A stretch of DNA of 64,000 bases from Arthrobacter sp. DNA4 (GTDB taxonomy: Bacteria; Actinomycetota; Actinomycetes; Actinomycetales; Micrococcaceae). The position numbers and the translations under genes were made by a program. This document shows positions 1 through 7,927 of the stretch, piece after piece. The number at the start of each line of letters is the position of its first letter. Within the stretch, counting starts at the first letter, position 1. The stretch spans positions 1,054,001 through 1,118,000 of the forward strand of contig NZ_CP101466.1 in NCBI RefSeq assembly GCF_024362385.1, read 5' to 3'. A model generated the notes under the pieces. The model ran no database searches. It was not told the DNA's origin and saw only the letters and a program-made list of their open reading frames with translations.

Positions 1-215
1 ACCTGACCCGCGCCGGACAGGTGGCACGCATCATCGCCACGCTCCGCGAATCCACCAGGCCCGAGGCCTCCGCCGCGGCGGCTGTGCTCAACGAGGCCTT
101 GGATCCGCTGCTGAAGGCCGGGCTCCACGGGCTGGAGAGCGGCGACTTCATGTCCACGCACTGGCTGGCCAGCTTCGCCTGGGACGCGCTGGGATCCGTG
201 GCGGCGCTGGACTGA
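1..215 (+). CDS. C-terminal end of an unrecognised protein (cut by window edge)
   Basis: The frame is open from base 3 to a TGA at 213-215, so the 5' part lies outside the window. About 70 residues are visible, helical in character and ending GDFMSTHWLASFAW then ALGSVAALD. The HWLASFA-type ending weakly recalls the C-terminus of DUF2891 proteins, but this is from memory and the fragment is too short to assign. A GTG at 21 could serve as an internal start, but the frame continues upstream, so a longer gene is more likely. A strong hairpin terminator follows at 264-293. Confidence 0.55.
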   Translation, partial: LTRAGQVARIIATLRESTRPEASAAAAVLNEALDPLLKAGLHGLESGDFMSTHWLASFAWDALGSVAALD

Positions 216-263
216 CCATCCAGCAGGTGACGGGATCAACCAGTCACATTTGGTTTGAAAGGA

Positions 264-293
264 CGCGGCGGTGCCCATATGGGCACCGCCGCG
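264..293 (+). terminator. Perfect 30-bp palindrome, intrinsic terminator
   Basis: Bases 264-278 are the exact reverse complement of 279-293 (arm CGCGGCGGTGCCCAT). The hairpin is followed by TTAGTCTTTT. It lies 50 bases after the stop of the first gene and before the small gene at 388. Because it is symmetric it could stop transcription from either side. Confidence 0.8.
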
Positions 294-387
294 TTAGTCT
301 TTTCCCACCACGCCCAGCGCGTGACCTGGGAGCAGCGGGCAGGGTCGTAATGAGCTGACCGTCCGCCCGCGAGCCCAGAGGAATCCC

Positions 388-651
388 ATGCGCCAGCACG
401 TCAGCACCTGCACGTCAGACCCTGCGACGGCAGGGCAAACCGCCCTCAAGCCCAGGAGGAAGCGGACCAGGCATCCCCGGATCGCCGCGGGGGACAGAGT
501 CCGCTTCGCCGAGGGAACCGTCTCCGGCACCGGGGTGGTGGATGCCGTGACATCGGACTACTCCGTTATCTGGGTGTGGACCGACGAAGGCCAGGGCCGG
601 CGGATGTTCCTGCAGGGGTACGGAAGCATCGTCACCGCGGTGGAGGCCTAA
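388..651 (+). CDS. Small basic hypothetical protein, 87 aa
   Basis: The ATG at 388 follows an AGAGGAAT ribosome-binding site. The N-terminal third is basic and low-complexity (KPRRKRTRHPR near residues 27-37). It is followed by a compact beta-rich stretch, from about GDRVRFAEGT to the end, of the kind seen in small SH3-like folds. No family was recognised. The minus-strand frame over the same bases looks like a shadow. The following gene on the minus strand ends 648-650, so the two genes are convergent and overlap by a few bases at their stops. Confidence 0.5.
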   Translation: MRQHVSTCTSDPATAGQTALKPRRKRTRHPRIAAGDRVRFAEGTVSGTGVVDAVTSDYSVIWVWTDEGQGRRMFLQGYGSIVTAVEA

Positions 652-794
652 TTCAGCTGTTCGGAGCGTCTCGCGCGCCGCTCGTCGGCTTGCAGGATTC
701 CATCGCGGACCGCGGCGCGGATCACGCCGTACAGGATGTAGAATAAGACGGCCCCGACGAGGACAAACAGGACAAGCCCGGTAAAGTCACCCAT
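648..794 (-). CDS. Small single-pass membrane protein, 48 aa
   Basis: The start is taken at the ATG at 792-794, because it overlaps the end of the upstream gene by 8 bases (ATGGGTGA), a typical coupling arrangement. A longer reading to 842 would run deeper inside that gene. The protein has one hydrophobic helix (TGLVLFVLVGAVLFYILYGV, about residues 5-24) and a charged tail (DERRARRSEQ), giving an N-out or short N-terminal topology with a cytoplasmic basic tail. Function unknown. It probably belongs to the same transcript as the 213-aa protein before it. Confidence 0.55.
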   Translation of the reverse strand: MGDFTGLVLFVLVGAVLFYILYGVIRAAVRDGILQADERRARRSEQLN

Positions 795-1428
795 CAGTGC
801 GCTCCTCCTCCGGCCAGTACGGCTGAACGGACGCCGCGGCACTCCGCAGCGTCCCGCCGTCGAGCATTAATGACGTTTCCGCCAGGCCGAAATCCGGCCA
901 CTGGCAAACCAGCCGGAGGTCCCCGTCCGGCGGGAGCGGCCACAGCCAGAGCGTGCCGCTGCCGGAGAACTCCTCATCGCCACCGCCGCCACCACCGCCG
1001 TTCAGGGCGAGGACCGGGGGTTCCGGGTTGGTGCCCGGTTCCATCAACCCGTAGGGTACCTGGCTGCCGGTGCTGGCCTTTGAACCATCGGGGAATTCGA
1101 CGCCGAACATCAGCCCGGTCTGCCGTTCGCTGCGCCCATGAAAGCCCCTGCCAGGCTGGAAAAACAGCGGCTGCAAATCGTCCCAGTCCCCATCGGATTG
1201 ATCGGTCCGGCGGAAGAGCCAGGACAGACTGAACAGGCACCCGGTAGAGAAGACTTCGGCGCCTTTGACCGCCACCACCATTCCCGGCGTCCGGCTCACG
1301 AACCTGCCGAGGTGGACAACAGCCGGCACTTCGTAAGCGGGAGCGGCCACCCAGGGCGGCGGGACGAGCCTGGTTGCCCGCGGCCGGGGCGGCAGGGGAG
1401 GGACGGGAAAGTCCTGGAAGAAGGTCAT
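787..1428 (-). CDS. Hypothetical protein with a polyglycine linker, 213 aa
   Basis: A soluble protein with a proline-rich N-terminus (VPPLPPRPRATRLVPPP) and two parts joined by a run of seven glycines (LALNGGGGGGGDEE, about residues 141-154). The C-terminal part is rich in Trp and Leu (GTLWLWPLPPDGDLRLVCQW). The glycine run comes from a CCG/CCA microsatellite at about 978-1002 and may vary in length between strains. No enzyme motif or signal peptide is seen. It resembles actinobacterial conserved hypotheticals in which such linkers separate an unknown N-domain from a short beta domain. Downstream it overlaps the small membrane protein gene. Confidence 0.6.
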   Translation of the reverse strand: MTFFQDFPVPPLPPRPRATRLVPPPWVAAPAYEVPAVVHLGRFVSRTPGMVVAVKGAEVFSTGCLFSLSWLFRRTDQSDGDWDDLQPLFFQPGRGFHGRSERQTGLMFGVEFPDGSKASTGSQVPYGLMEPGTNPEPPVLALNGGGGGGGDEEFSGSGTLWLWPLPPDGDLRLVCQWPDFGLAETSLMLDGGTLRSAAASVQPYWPEEERTDG

Positions 1429-1533
1429 GATGGTCCTTGGGTCCGCTGGCTGCGACCGACCAGCGGAACAAGCGGCTGTGCCGCCCTGGATCCCCCAATC
1501 CGTCCTTGCCCGGCCAAGTCTAGCGGGGATGCC

Positions 1534-4359
1534 TCAGGGCCTGGTGGCCTCCTCGAGGATTTCCAGCAGGTGGCGGTAGGAGCGGCCAGTCGCCTTGGAC
1601 ATTCCCAGCTCGCAGGTGCGGTTTGTAGAGGCGTAGGCGTCGAACTCCCGCTCGTTGATCTCGCCGGCCTGCCGGTTGGTCGCGGAGTCGGTGAGTTCAG
1701 GATGGAGCAGGCCCCGGTCGCCGGCGAACGCGCAGCAGCCCCAGTTGAGCGGCACGAAGACATCTTCCGTGACGGCCCCGGCAATTTCGAGCAGCGCGGG
1801 GTTGGTTCCCAGCTGGGTGGATGAGCACGTGGGGTGCAGAGCCATGGAACCCAGCGGAGCAGTCACCGTGAGCTGGCCCAGGACGTGCTGCTGGACGAAC
1901 TCCACCGAGTCAACAAAACGCAGTCCGGCATACCGTTCTCCGTCCGCGCCGACAAGACGCTTCATGGTGTCCAGGCCTTCCGTGCAGGAAGCGGCATCGC
2001 ACACCACGGGCAGCCTGCCGCGGCCGCTGGCCTCGTACAGCTGGTCCAGGACCTTGGCTGTCATGGCGTCATAGCCCTGGGAGAAGCCCTTGGATTTCCA
2101 CGGGGTGCCGCAGCACAGGCTCTCGATGCCTTCCGGGACGGTTATGCCCACTCCGGCACGTTCGCAGAGGTCCAGGAATGCCTGGGCCGAGCCCTTTCCC
2201 TTGCCTTCCGGGCCATCCGCAGGGCCGAACATGGTGCCGATGCAGGCCGGGAAGAACACCGCCACGCTGCCTAGGTCCCGGCGTTCCCGGCGCCTGGAAC
2301 CGCCGCCTGGCAGCACGTCGGCGTAGGCGGGCACCGTCTCCGGTCCCAGCAGCGCACGGCCGACGGCGGTGGCGGCCTTTGGCAGCGGCGCCGGCATGGC
2401 CTTGGCTACAGTCAGGGCCAGGCCGCCGCCGGCGGTCACGGCGCCCCAGTTTTCGGCGGCCTTGTTCCAGCCGGCCGCGGCGACGGTGTTGGCATTTTCC
2501 TTGCGCAGCCGCCGCACCAGGTCTCCGGTGTTGATCAACACCGGGCAGGCGGTGACGCACATGCCGTCGGCGGCGCAGGTCTGCACGCCGTCGTAGTCAT
2601 AGTCCTTGCGCAGGCTGGCGGCGAGGGCGTGGTCGCCGCGTTGCTCAGCGGCAGCAATGTCGCGCCGAAGCACGATGCGTTGGCGCGGAGTAAGCGTGAT
2701 GTCCTTGCTGGGGCAAACCGGTTCGCAGTACCCGCACTCGACACAGCGGTCCACTTCCTCCTCGACGGTGGGAGCCACCTTCAGGTTCTCGATGTAGGAG
2801 AGTGGTTCGTCGGCGAGCAGCACACCCGGGTTCAGGAGATTGGGCGGGTCAATCAGCCGCTTGATCTCCTGCATGACTGTGTAGAGCTCGTCGCCGTACT
2901 GGCGGCGGACGAACGGGGCCATGATGCGGCCGGTCCCGTGCTCGGCTTTGAGTGAACCGCCCGCGCCGAGGACCAGGTCCACCATCTCGTCAGTGAAGGC
3001 CTGGTAGCGCAGCAGTTGGTCCGGATCGTCGAAGCGCTCGTTGAGCATGAAGTGGACGTTTCCGTCCTTGGCGTGCCCGAAGATCACCGATTCCTTGTAA
3101 TGGTGCTCGTGGAAGAGCCGCGTCAGTTCGCCGCAGGTGCCGGCAAGGGCGGGAACCGGGACAACGATGTCCTCCAGCAGTGCGTTGGTTCCCGAGGGGC
3201 GGGCGCCGGCCACGGCCGTGTACAGGCCCTTGCGGACGTGCCAGAGGGCAGCCCGGTCTTTCGGGTCCGAGGTCAGCGCGAAGGGTGTTGCAAGATCCAG
3301 CGAGTCGAACAGCTGCTGCGAGCCTGCCCGCTTGCCGGACAGGTCGGCGGCGTCCGCGCCCTGGTGTTCCACCAGCAGCGCGGCGTGTCCTTGGACTGGC
3401 AGGTAACGGATGGCGGCGGGGGCGTCGGCGGCGGACTGGGCCACCTTCAACGCTGCCGCGTCCATGAGTTCGATGGTGGCAAGGCCGGTGGACACCAGGT
3501 CCGGCAGGGCTCCCATTGCCGCATCGAGGGTATTGAAGACGAGCAGCCCGGTGGCGACGGCGGGTTTGACCTCGACGGTCCGGAAGACAGCCTCCGCCAC
3601 GAAGCCGAGGGTTCCCTCGCTGCCGATCATCAGGTGCATCAGGATGTCCACGGGACGTTCGTAATCCAGAAAGGAGTTCACGCCGTAGCCCATGGTGTTC
3701 TTCATCGAGAACAGTGAACGGATGATGCGGACGGACTCGTCGTTTCCCACCACCCGCCGGCGCAGCCTCAGGAGCCCCTCGTGGAGTTCCGGTTCCAGCT
3801 CGCGCAACCGCCGGTCGGCGTCGGCGTCGGCGGTGTCGATGACCGTGCCCGAGGGCAGCACCAGCACCATTGATTCCAGCGTCCGGTAGGTGTTGAGCTC
3901 AGTGCCGCACGCCATTCCTGAGGAGTTGTTGGCGATGACACCGCCCACGGTGCAGGCGATTTCGCTGGCGGGATCGGGGCCGAGCTTGCGTCCAAACGCA
4001 GCCAGCCGGACATTGACGCTGCGCACCGTGGCGCCCGGCTGGACACGAACCCGGGCGCCGCCGTCGAGCACCTCAACACCGCGGAAATGCTGGCGGGTGT
4101 TGATCAGCAGGCTATCACTCAGGGCCTGCCCGGAAAGGCTCGTGCCACCGGACCGAAAGGTGGCGGGAAGCCCAAGCTCCCGGCTGCGCCGGAGCAGGGC
4201 GCCAACGTCGGCGGCATTGCGTGGGGTGGCTACGCCTTGCGGGACCAGGAGGTAGTGCGAGGCGTCGTGTGCCATGGCATGGCGGTCCAGGTCCCGCGTG
4301 CTGACGGTATCCAGATCCAGCTGGTGGACGGGGGATTCGGCTCCTGCGGTGGTTCTCAT
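1534..4359 (-). CDS. FAD/Fe-S D-2-hydroxyacid (D-lactate or glycolate type) dehydrogenase, 941 aa
   Basis: A fused GlcD-GlcF-like dehydrogenase that would oxidise D-lactate or a similar 2-hydroxyacid and pass electrons towards the quinone pool. The FAD-binding (PCMH) domain includes FRSGGTSLSGQA near residue 70 and VGGVIANNSSGMACG near 145. The FAD-oxidase C-domain follows. Two 4Fe-4S motifs come next (CVECGYCEPVC near 537, CAADGMCVTACP near 593), then two cysteine-rich CCG domains (CCGTPW near 747, CCAFAGD near 872). The ATG at 4359 is chosen because GGAG lies just upstream and the preceding gene stops at 4376; the frame stays open further 5' but would run into that gene. It is third in an operon after lactate permease and its regulator, which supports a lactate role. 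Glycolate cannot be excluded. Confidence 0.88.
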   Translation of the reverse strand: MRTTAGAESPVHQLDLDTVSTRDLDRHAMAHDASHYLLVPQGVATPRNAADVGALLRRSRELGLPATFRSGGTSLSGQALSDSLLINTRQHFRGVEVLDGGARVRVQPGATVRSVNVRLAAFGRKLGPDPASEIACTVGGVIANNSSGMACGTELNTYRTLESMVLVLPSGTVIDTADADADRRLRELEPELHEGLLRLRRRVVGNDESVRIIRSLFSMKNTMGYGVNSFLDYERPVDILMHLMIGSEGTLGFVAEAVFRTVEVKPAVATGLLVFNTLDAAMGALPDLVSTGLATIELMDAAALKVAQSAADAPAAIRYLPVQGHAALLVEHQGADAADLSGKRAGSQQLFDSLDLATPFALTSDPKDRAALWHVRKGLYTAVAGARPSGTNALLEDIVVPVPALAGTCGELTRLFHEHHYKESVIFGHAKDGNVHFMLNERFDDPDQLLRYQAFTDEMVDLVLGAGGSLKAEHGTGRIMAPFVRRQYGDELYTVMQEIKRLIDPPNLLNPGVLLADEPLSYIENLKVAPTVEEEVDRCVECGYCEPVCPSKDITLTPRQRIVLRRDIAAAEQRGDHALAASLRKDYDYDGVQTCAADGMCVTACPVLINTGDLVRRLRKENANTVAAAGWNKAAENWGAVTAGGGLALTVAKAMPAPLPKAATAVGRALLGPETVPAYADVLPGGGSRRRERRDLGSVAVFFPACIGTMFGPADGPEGKGKGSAQAFLDLCERAGVGITVPEGIESLCCGTPWKSKGFSQGYDAMTAKVLDQLYEASGRGRLPVVCDAASCTEGLDTMKRLVGADGERYAGLRFVDSVEFVQQHVLGQLTVTAPLGSMALHPTCSSTQLGTNPALLEIAGAVTEDVFVPLNWGCCAFAGDRGLLHPELTDSATNRQAGEINEREFDAYASTNRTCELGMSKATGRSYRHLLEILEEATRP

Positions 4360-4375
4360 GCGTGGCTCCAGGAAA

Positions 4376-5122
4376 TCAGGTAATGGGGTGGGGCGGGGTG
4401 GCGTCCCCGGCCCGCTGGTAGAACCATTCGATGTGTTCGCGCAGCAGGCGTGCGGCGAGTTCGCCGTCACGGGACTGGACGGCATCAAAGATTCCGTGGT
4501 GTTGGGTGCGCAGTGCTGCCAGGACCGCCGGCCAGTCCTCCATCGCGTCCATGGCTCCCTTGACGTAGCCCACGATCGAGCCGCTGAGGGACTCCATGAT
4601 GGTGGCCATGACTTCGTTGCCTGCGAGCGAACTCAGCGCCACATGGAACCTGGCGTCCAGCTCGTGGAAGGTTGCCCGGTCCAGTTCGGGCTGGTCCATG
4701 GCCTCCAGCAGTTGGGCCGCCTGTTTCCGCTCCGCGTCGCCGCCTTCGCGCACTGCACCGGCGCGGGCAGTCCACGTCTCCAGGAGGATACGGGTTTGGA
4801 CGATGTCCTGGACTGGCAGCCGGTTGCTGGCAACATGCAGCCGGAGGGCGGAGGAGAGCCCGGCGGACGGATCGGAGACCACAATGGCGCCGGAGGTGGG
4901 ACCGGAGCCCACTGAGCTTCGGACCACGCCCATGGCGTCGAGGATGCGGATGGCCTCGCGTACGGACGCCCTGGATATTCCGTAGTTTTCCGCCAGGGTC
5001 CGTTCGCCCGGGAGCCGGTCACCGACCTTGATTTTGCTTACCCGCAGATCCGCTTCAATGTCTTTCAGGAGCGCATCGTGGGTTCGACGTCGGGGGGCTG
5101 CTCCGGCTGCGGCGGGTGTCAC
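4376..5122 (-). CDS. lldR: FadR-family GntR regulator, probable lactate-responsive LldR
   Basis: 248 aa. The winged helix-turn-helix occupies about residues 15-85 (LPGERTLAENYGISRASVRE). It is followed by an all-helical FCD ligand domain with the usual acidic/His metal-binding positions (LDARFHVAL, HHGIF, LREHIEWF). FadR-type lactate regulators (LldR of Corynebacterium and Escherichia) bind TGGTnnnACCA-like sites, and exact copies lie in the divergent promoter region upstream of the permease. The gene sits between the permease and the dehydrogenase, 16 bases before the latter, so autoregulation is expected. The specific inducer, L- or D-lactate, is inferred from context. Confidence 0.82.
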   Translation of the reverse strand: MTPAAAGAAPRRRTHDALLKDIEADLRVSKIKVGDRLPGERTLAENYGISRASVREAIRILDAMGVVRSSVGSGPTSGAIVVSDPSAGLSSALRLHVASNRLPVQDIVQTRILLETWTARAGAVREGGDAERKQAAQLLEAMDQPELDRATFHELDARFHVALSSLAGNEVMATIMESLSGSIVGYVKGAMDAMEDWPAVLAALRTQHHGIFDAVQSRDGELAARLLREHIEWFYQRAGDATPPHPIT

Positions 5123-5191
5123 GGGCGATCCTCTGGAGTGGGGGAGTGCGGGCCGGGAGGGCCCGCACCCCGATTGTGCGCGGGTGGAGGG

Positions 5192-6937
5192 CTACGGGAG
5201 CATCCAGCCCAGGACTGGGGTGGATTGCAGGTAGACGATGGTGCACAGCACCAGAAGCAACCCCACGCTCCATCCGACTACCTTACGCAGAAGGACAGAC
5301 TCCTGGCCGTCAAGGTTCACGGCGGTGGCGGCAATGGCGAGGTTCTGCGGGCTGATGAGCTTGCCCACCACACCGCCGGCCGTATTGCTTACCACGAGCA
5401 GGTTCGGGTCGATGCCTGCATTCACGCCGGCAGTCTGCTGCAGCTTGGCAAACAGTGCGTTCGCGGAGGTGTCCGAACCGGTCACGGCCGTGCCCAGCCA
5501 GCCGAGCACCGGGGAGAGGAACGCGAAGAAGCTTCCGGTGCTTACCAGCCAGACGCCGATCGAGACCGTCTGGCCCGAGTTGTTCATGACGTAGGCCAGG
5601 GCGAGCACCGTGATGATGGTCAGGCCGGCCCAGCGCATCTTGAAGATGGTCCGTCCGATTTCGGCCACGGCGTTGGCTACTGTCATGTGGAAGCGGCCGC
5701 CGTCATCGAAGCGGGCGTAGACGGCCGCGACGATCAACCCCGTGATCAGCAGGAGCGTGCCCGGGCTGGACAGCCACTGGAAGACGTAGACGGTGGAGGA
5801 CAGCGGCTTGCCGTCGGCGCTCACCAGGGCGTCGTGCAGGACAGGCCATGGAACCTTGACATCGGTGGCGGCGAGGGCGGCCGGAAGGTCGACGCCGAGC
5901 TTCCACAGTTTGGCGATGCCGAACACCACAATGACCAGGAAGTAGGGAAACAGTGCCAGCCACGTGCGTGCCGGGGTGAGGCTTTCGCCGTCGGCCGCCT
6001 CTACGGTGGCGACGCTGCCGGACCGGGCGCTTCGCGGACCCTGGCCTGCCGGCGTGGTGCCGGCCGCGGCAGCCTCCGCGGCGACGCCCAGCCGGTCACG
6101 CGCTGCTGTGGTGCCCCGGGGCTTCCAGAAGCGGAAGAACAGCACAGCCGCGCCCAGGCCCACCAGCGAAGCCATGATGTCGGTGAGTTCGTAGGAGAAG
6201 AAGTTTGAGCAGAGGAACTGCGCTGCGGCGAAGGAGAATCCGATGACCAGCGCGGCAGGCCAGCAGTCCTTCAAACCCTTGCGTCCGTCCAGGATGAAGA
6301 GCAGGATCAGCGGGACGAAGGTTGCCAGGAGCGGCGCCTGGCGACCCACCATGGCACCAATGTCGGTGGCGTGCAGGCCGGTGAGTCCCGCAGCGGTGGT
6401 GATCGGGATGGCCATGGCACCAAAGGCGACCGGGGCGGTGTTTGCCACCAGCACGGCAGCAGCGGCCCGGAGCGGGGGCAGGCCCAGGGCCAGCAGCATG
6501 GTGGCGGTGATGGCCACCGGCGCACCAAAGCCGGCAAGGGCCTCGAGCAGGCCGCCGAAGCAGAACGCGATCAGGACGCCCTGCAGGCGGACGTCGCCGC
6601 CGCCAATGACATCGAACACCCGGCGGAGGTCTTCAAAACGGCCGCTCAGCACCGTGACCTGGTAGAGCCAGACGGCCATGACCACGATCCACAGCACGGG
6701 GAAGGCGCCGAAGACCCCGCCCTGGGTGGCGGACAGAAGCGCCAGGCCTGCGGGCATCTTGAAAGCCAGGATGCCCACGGCCAGGGCCACCAGCAGGGCG
6801 AAGGCCCCGGCCACGTGGGCTTTGGTCCTGACGACGGCGAGAAGGACAAAGAAGGTCAGCAGCGGCAGCAGGCCGACGATGGCCGACCAGGCAACGCTGT
6901 TCAGCACCGGGTCTGTGCTGGGGGTGAAGTGGTCCAC
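5192..6937 (-). CDS. lldP: L-lactate permease (LctP/LldP family)
   Basis: 581 aa, the usual size for the family. A polytopic membrane protein with many hydrophobic segments. Family hallmarks include FAGFGAPVAI-like sequence (LAGFGAPVAITATML), VAFGAMAIPI, and the C-terminal NTAGGVVGKLISPQNLAIA stretch. It would import lactate, and possibly glycolate, with protons. The start is a GTG at 6937 preceded by GGAGGAA. It is first in the minus-strand operon and divergent from lutA. Operators overlap the region just upstream. Confidence 0.93.
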   Translation of the reverse strand: MDHFTPSTDPVLNSVAWSAIVGLLPLLTFFVLLAVVRTKAHVAGAFALLVALAVGILAFKMPAGLALLSATQGGVFGAFPVLWIVVMAVWLYQVTVLSGRFEDLRRVFDVIGGGDVRLQGVLIAFCFGGLLEALAGFGAPVAITATMLLALGLPPLRAAAAVLVANTAPVAFGAMAIPITTAAGLTGLHATDIGAMVGRQAPLLATFVPLILLFILDGRKGLKDCWPAALVIGFSFAAAQFLCSNFFSYELTDIMASLVGLGAAVLFFRFWKPRGTTAARDRLGVAAEAAAAGTTPAGQGPRSARSGSVATVEAADGESLTPARTWLALFPYFLVIVVFGIAKLWKLGVDLPAALAATDVKVPWPVLHDALVSADGKPLSSTVYVFQWLSSPGTLLLITGLIVAAVYARFDDGGRFHMTVANAVAEIGRTIFKMRWAGLTIITVLALAYVMNNSGQTVSIGVWLVSTGSFFAFLSPVLGWLGTAVTGSDTSANALFAKLQQTAGVNAGIDPNLLVVSNTAGGVVGKLISPQNLAIAATAVNLDGQESVLLRKVVGWSVGLLLVLCTIVYLQSTPVLGWMLP

Positions 6938-6973
6938 GAAGTTCCTCCACGATGAGGGCGATGGGGATGGCTT

Positions 6974-6998
6974 TGGTCAGACCACAATGGTCCGACCA
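6974..6998. promoter_or_regulatory. Two FadR/LldR-type operators (permease side)
   Basis: TGGTCAGACCA at 6974-6984 and TGGTCCGACCA at 6988-6998 are perfect TGGTnnnACCA palindromes, centred 14 bases apart. A TACACT sequence on the minus strand (7003-7008) lies a few bases upstream of the second site and could be the -10 box for the permease operon, so a bound repressor would cover the start of transcription. The assigned regulator is the FadR-type gene at 4376. Confidence 0.75.
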
Positions 6999-7077
6999 CG
7001 GAAGTGTAGCCCACTTTTGGCTGGAATGTGAGCCGGTTCACCATCTCATTGCGGGCTTGTCAGTGGCGGCCATCACG

Positions 7078-7098
7078 TGGTCTACTGTGGTCAGACCA
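7078..7098. promoter_or_regulatory. LldR-type operator next to lutA
   Basis: TGGTCAGACCA at 7088-7098 is identical to the site at 6974. An imperfect copy begins at 7078 (TGGTCTACTGT). A TTGTCA at 7057-7062 could be a -35 box with a TCTACT -10 at 7081-7086 (18-base spacer), which would put the operator at the start point. The lutA ribosome-binding site follows at 7112. Confidence 0.7.
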
Positions 7099-7123
7099 TA
7101 CGCTCCCCCTCCGGAAGGCCGTC

Positions 7124-7927
7124 ATGAGAATTGCCCTGTTCGCCACCTGCATCGTGGACGCGATGTACCCGGCCACGGCGAAGGCCACCGTCAGGATCCT
7201 GGAGCGGCTGGGACACGAAGTAGTGTTCCCCTCCGGCCAGGCCTGCTGCGGCCAGATGCACGTCAACAGCGGCTACCTCAAAGAAGCCGTCCCGGTGATC
7301 GCCAACCACGTGGCCGCATTCGACACCGCGGACTACGACGTCGCGGTCGCCCCGTCCGGGTCCTGCGTGGCCTCGGTCAAGCACCAGCACCCCATGGTGG
7401 CGCGCGCCTGCGGCGACGCTGCCCTGGAAGCCCGCGCCACCGCCGTCGGCACCAAAACCTACGAGCTGTCCGAACTGCTGGTGGACGTGCTGGGCGTGAC
7501 CGACGCCGGGGCCCAACTGGGTTCCTACTTCCCGCACCGGGTGACCTACCATCCCAGCTGCCACGGGATGCGGCTGCTGCGGCTCGGTGACAGGCAGTCC
7601 CGACTGCTGCGGACCGTGCAGGGAATCGACCTTGCCGAGCTGCCCGAACAGGACCAGTGCTGCGGCTTCGGCGGCACGTTTTCCATGAAGAACGCCGATG
7701 TCTCGTCGGCCATGCTCCAGGACAAGGCGGCCAACATCGAATCCACCGGGGCCGAGCTCTGCACCGGCGGGGACGCCTCCTGCCTGATGCACATCGGCGG
7801 CGGACTGTCCCGCCAGGGCAGCTCCACCACGACCCTCCACCTGGCCGAAATCCTCGCCAGCACCATGGAAGAACCGGCGTCCGTCATCGGCGAAGTCCGC
7901 GTCTCCACCGGAAAGGCCCTGCGATGA
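7124..7927 (+). CDS. lutA: L-lactate utilisation protein A, Fe-S subunit
   Basis: 267 aa, with two cysteine-rich CCG domains: C9 with C41-C42-G, and later YHPSCHGMRLL with QCCGFGGTFS. LutA works with LutB and LutC to oxidise L-lactate to pyruvate (Bacillus lutABC, homologous to ykgEFG). The ATG at 7124 is preceded by GGAAGG; an open frame continues 5' to 7028 but crosses the operator. The stop overlaps the lutB start (ATGA at 7924-7927), so translation is coupled. Confidence 0.92.
   Translation: MRIALFATCIVDAMYPATAKATVRILERLGHEVVFPSGQACCGQMHVNSGYLKEAVPVIANHVAAFDTADYDVAVAPSGSCVASVKHQHPMVARACGDAALEARATAVGTKTYELSELLVDVLGVTDAGAQLGSYFPHRVTYHPSCHGMRLLRLGDRQSRLLRTVQGIDLAELPEQDQCCGFGGTFSMKNADVSSAMLQDKAANIESTGAELCTGGDASCLMHIGGGLSRQGSSTTTLHLAEILASTMEEPASVIGEVRVSTGKALR

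Noticed and set aside
870..1824. Several long plus-strand frames opposite the minus-strand genes
   Set aside because: They are rich in Arg, Pro and Gly, have no ribosome-binding sites and are explained as shadows of high-GC genes.
5078..7840. Long frames opposite the lactate permease and lutA (376, 194 and 249 codons)
   Set aside because: Antisense shadows of clearly conserved genes.
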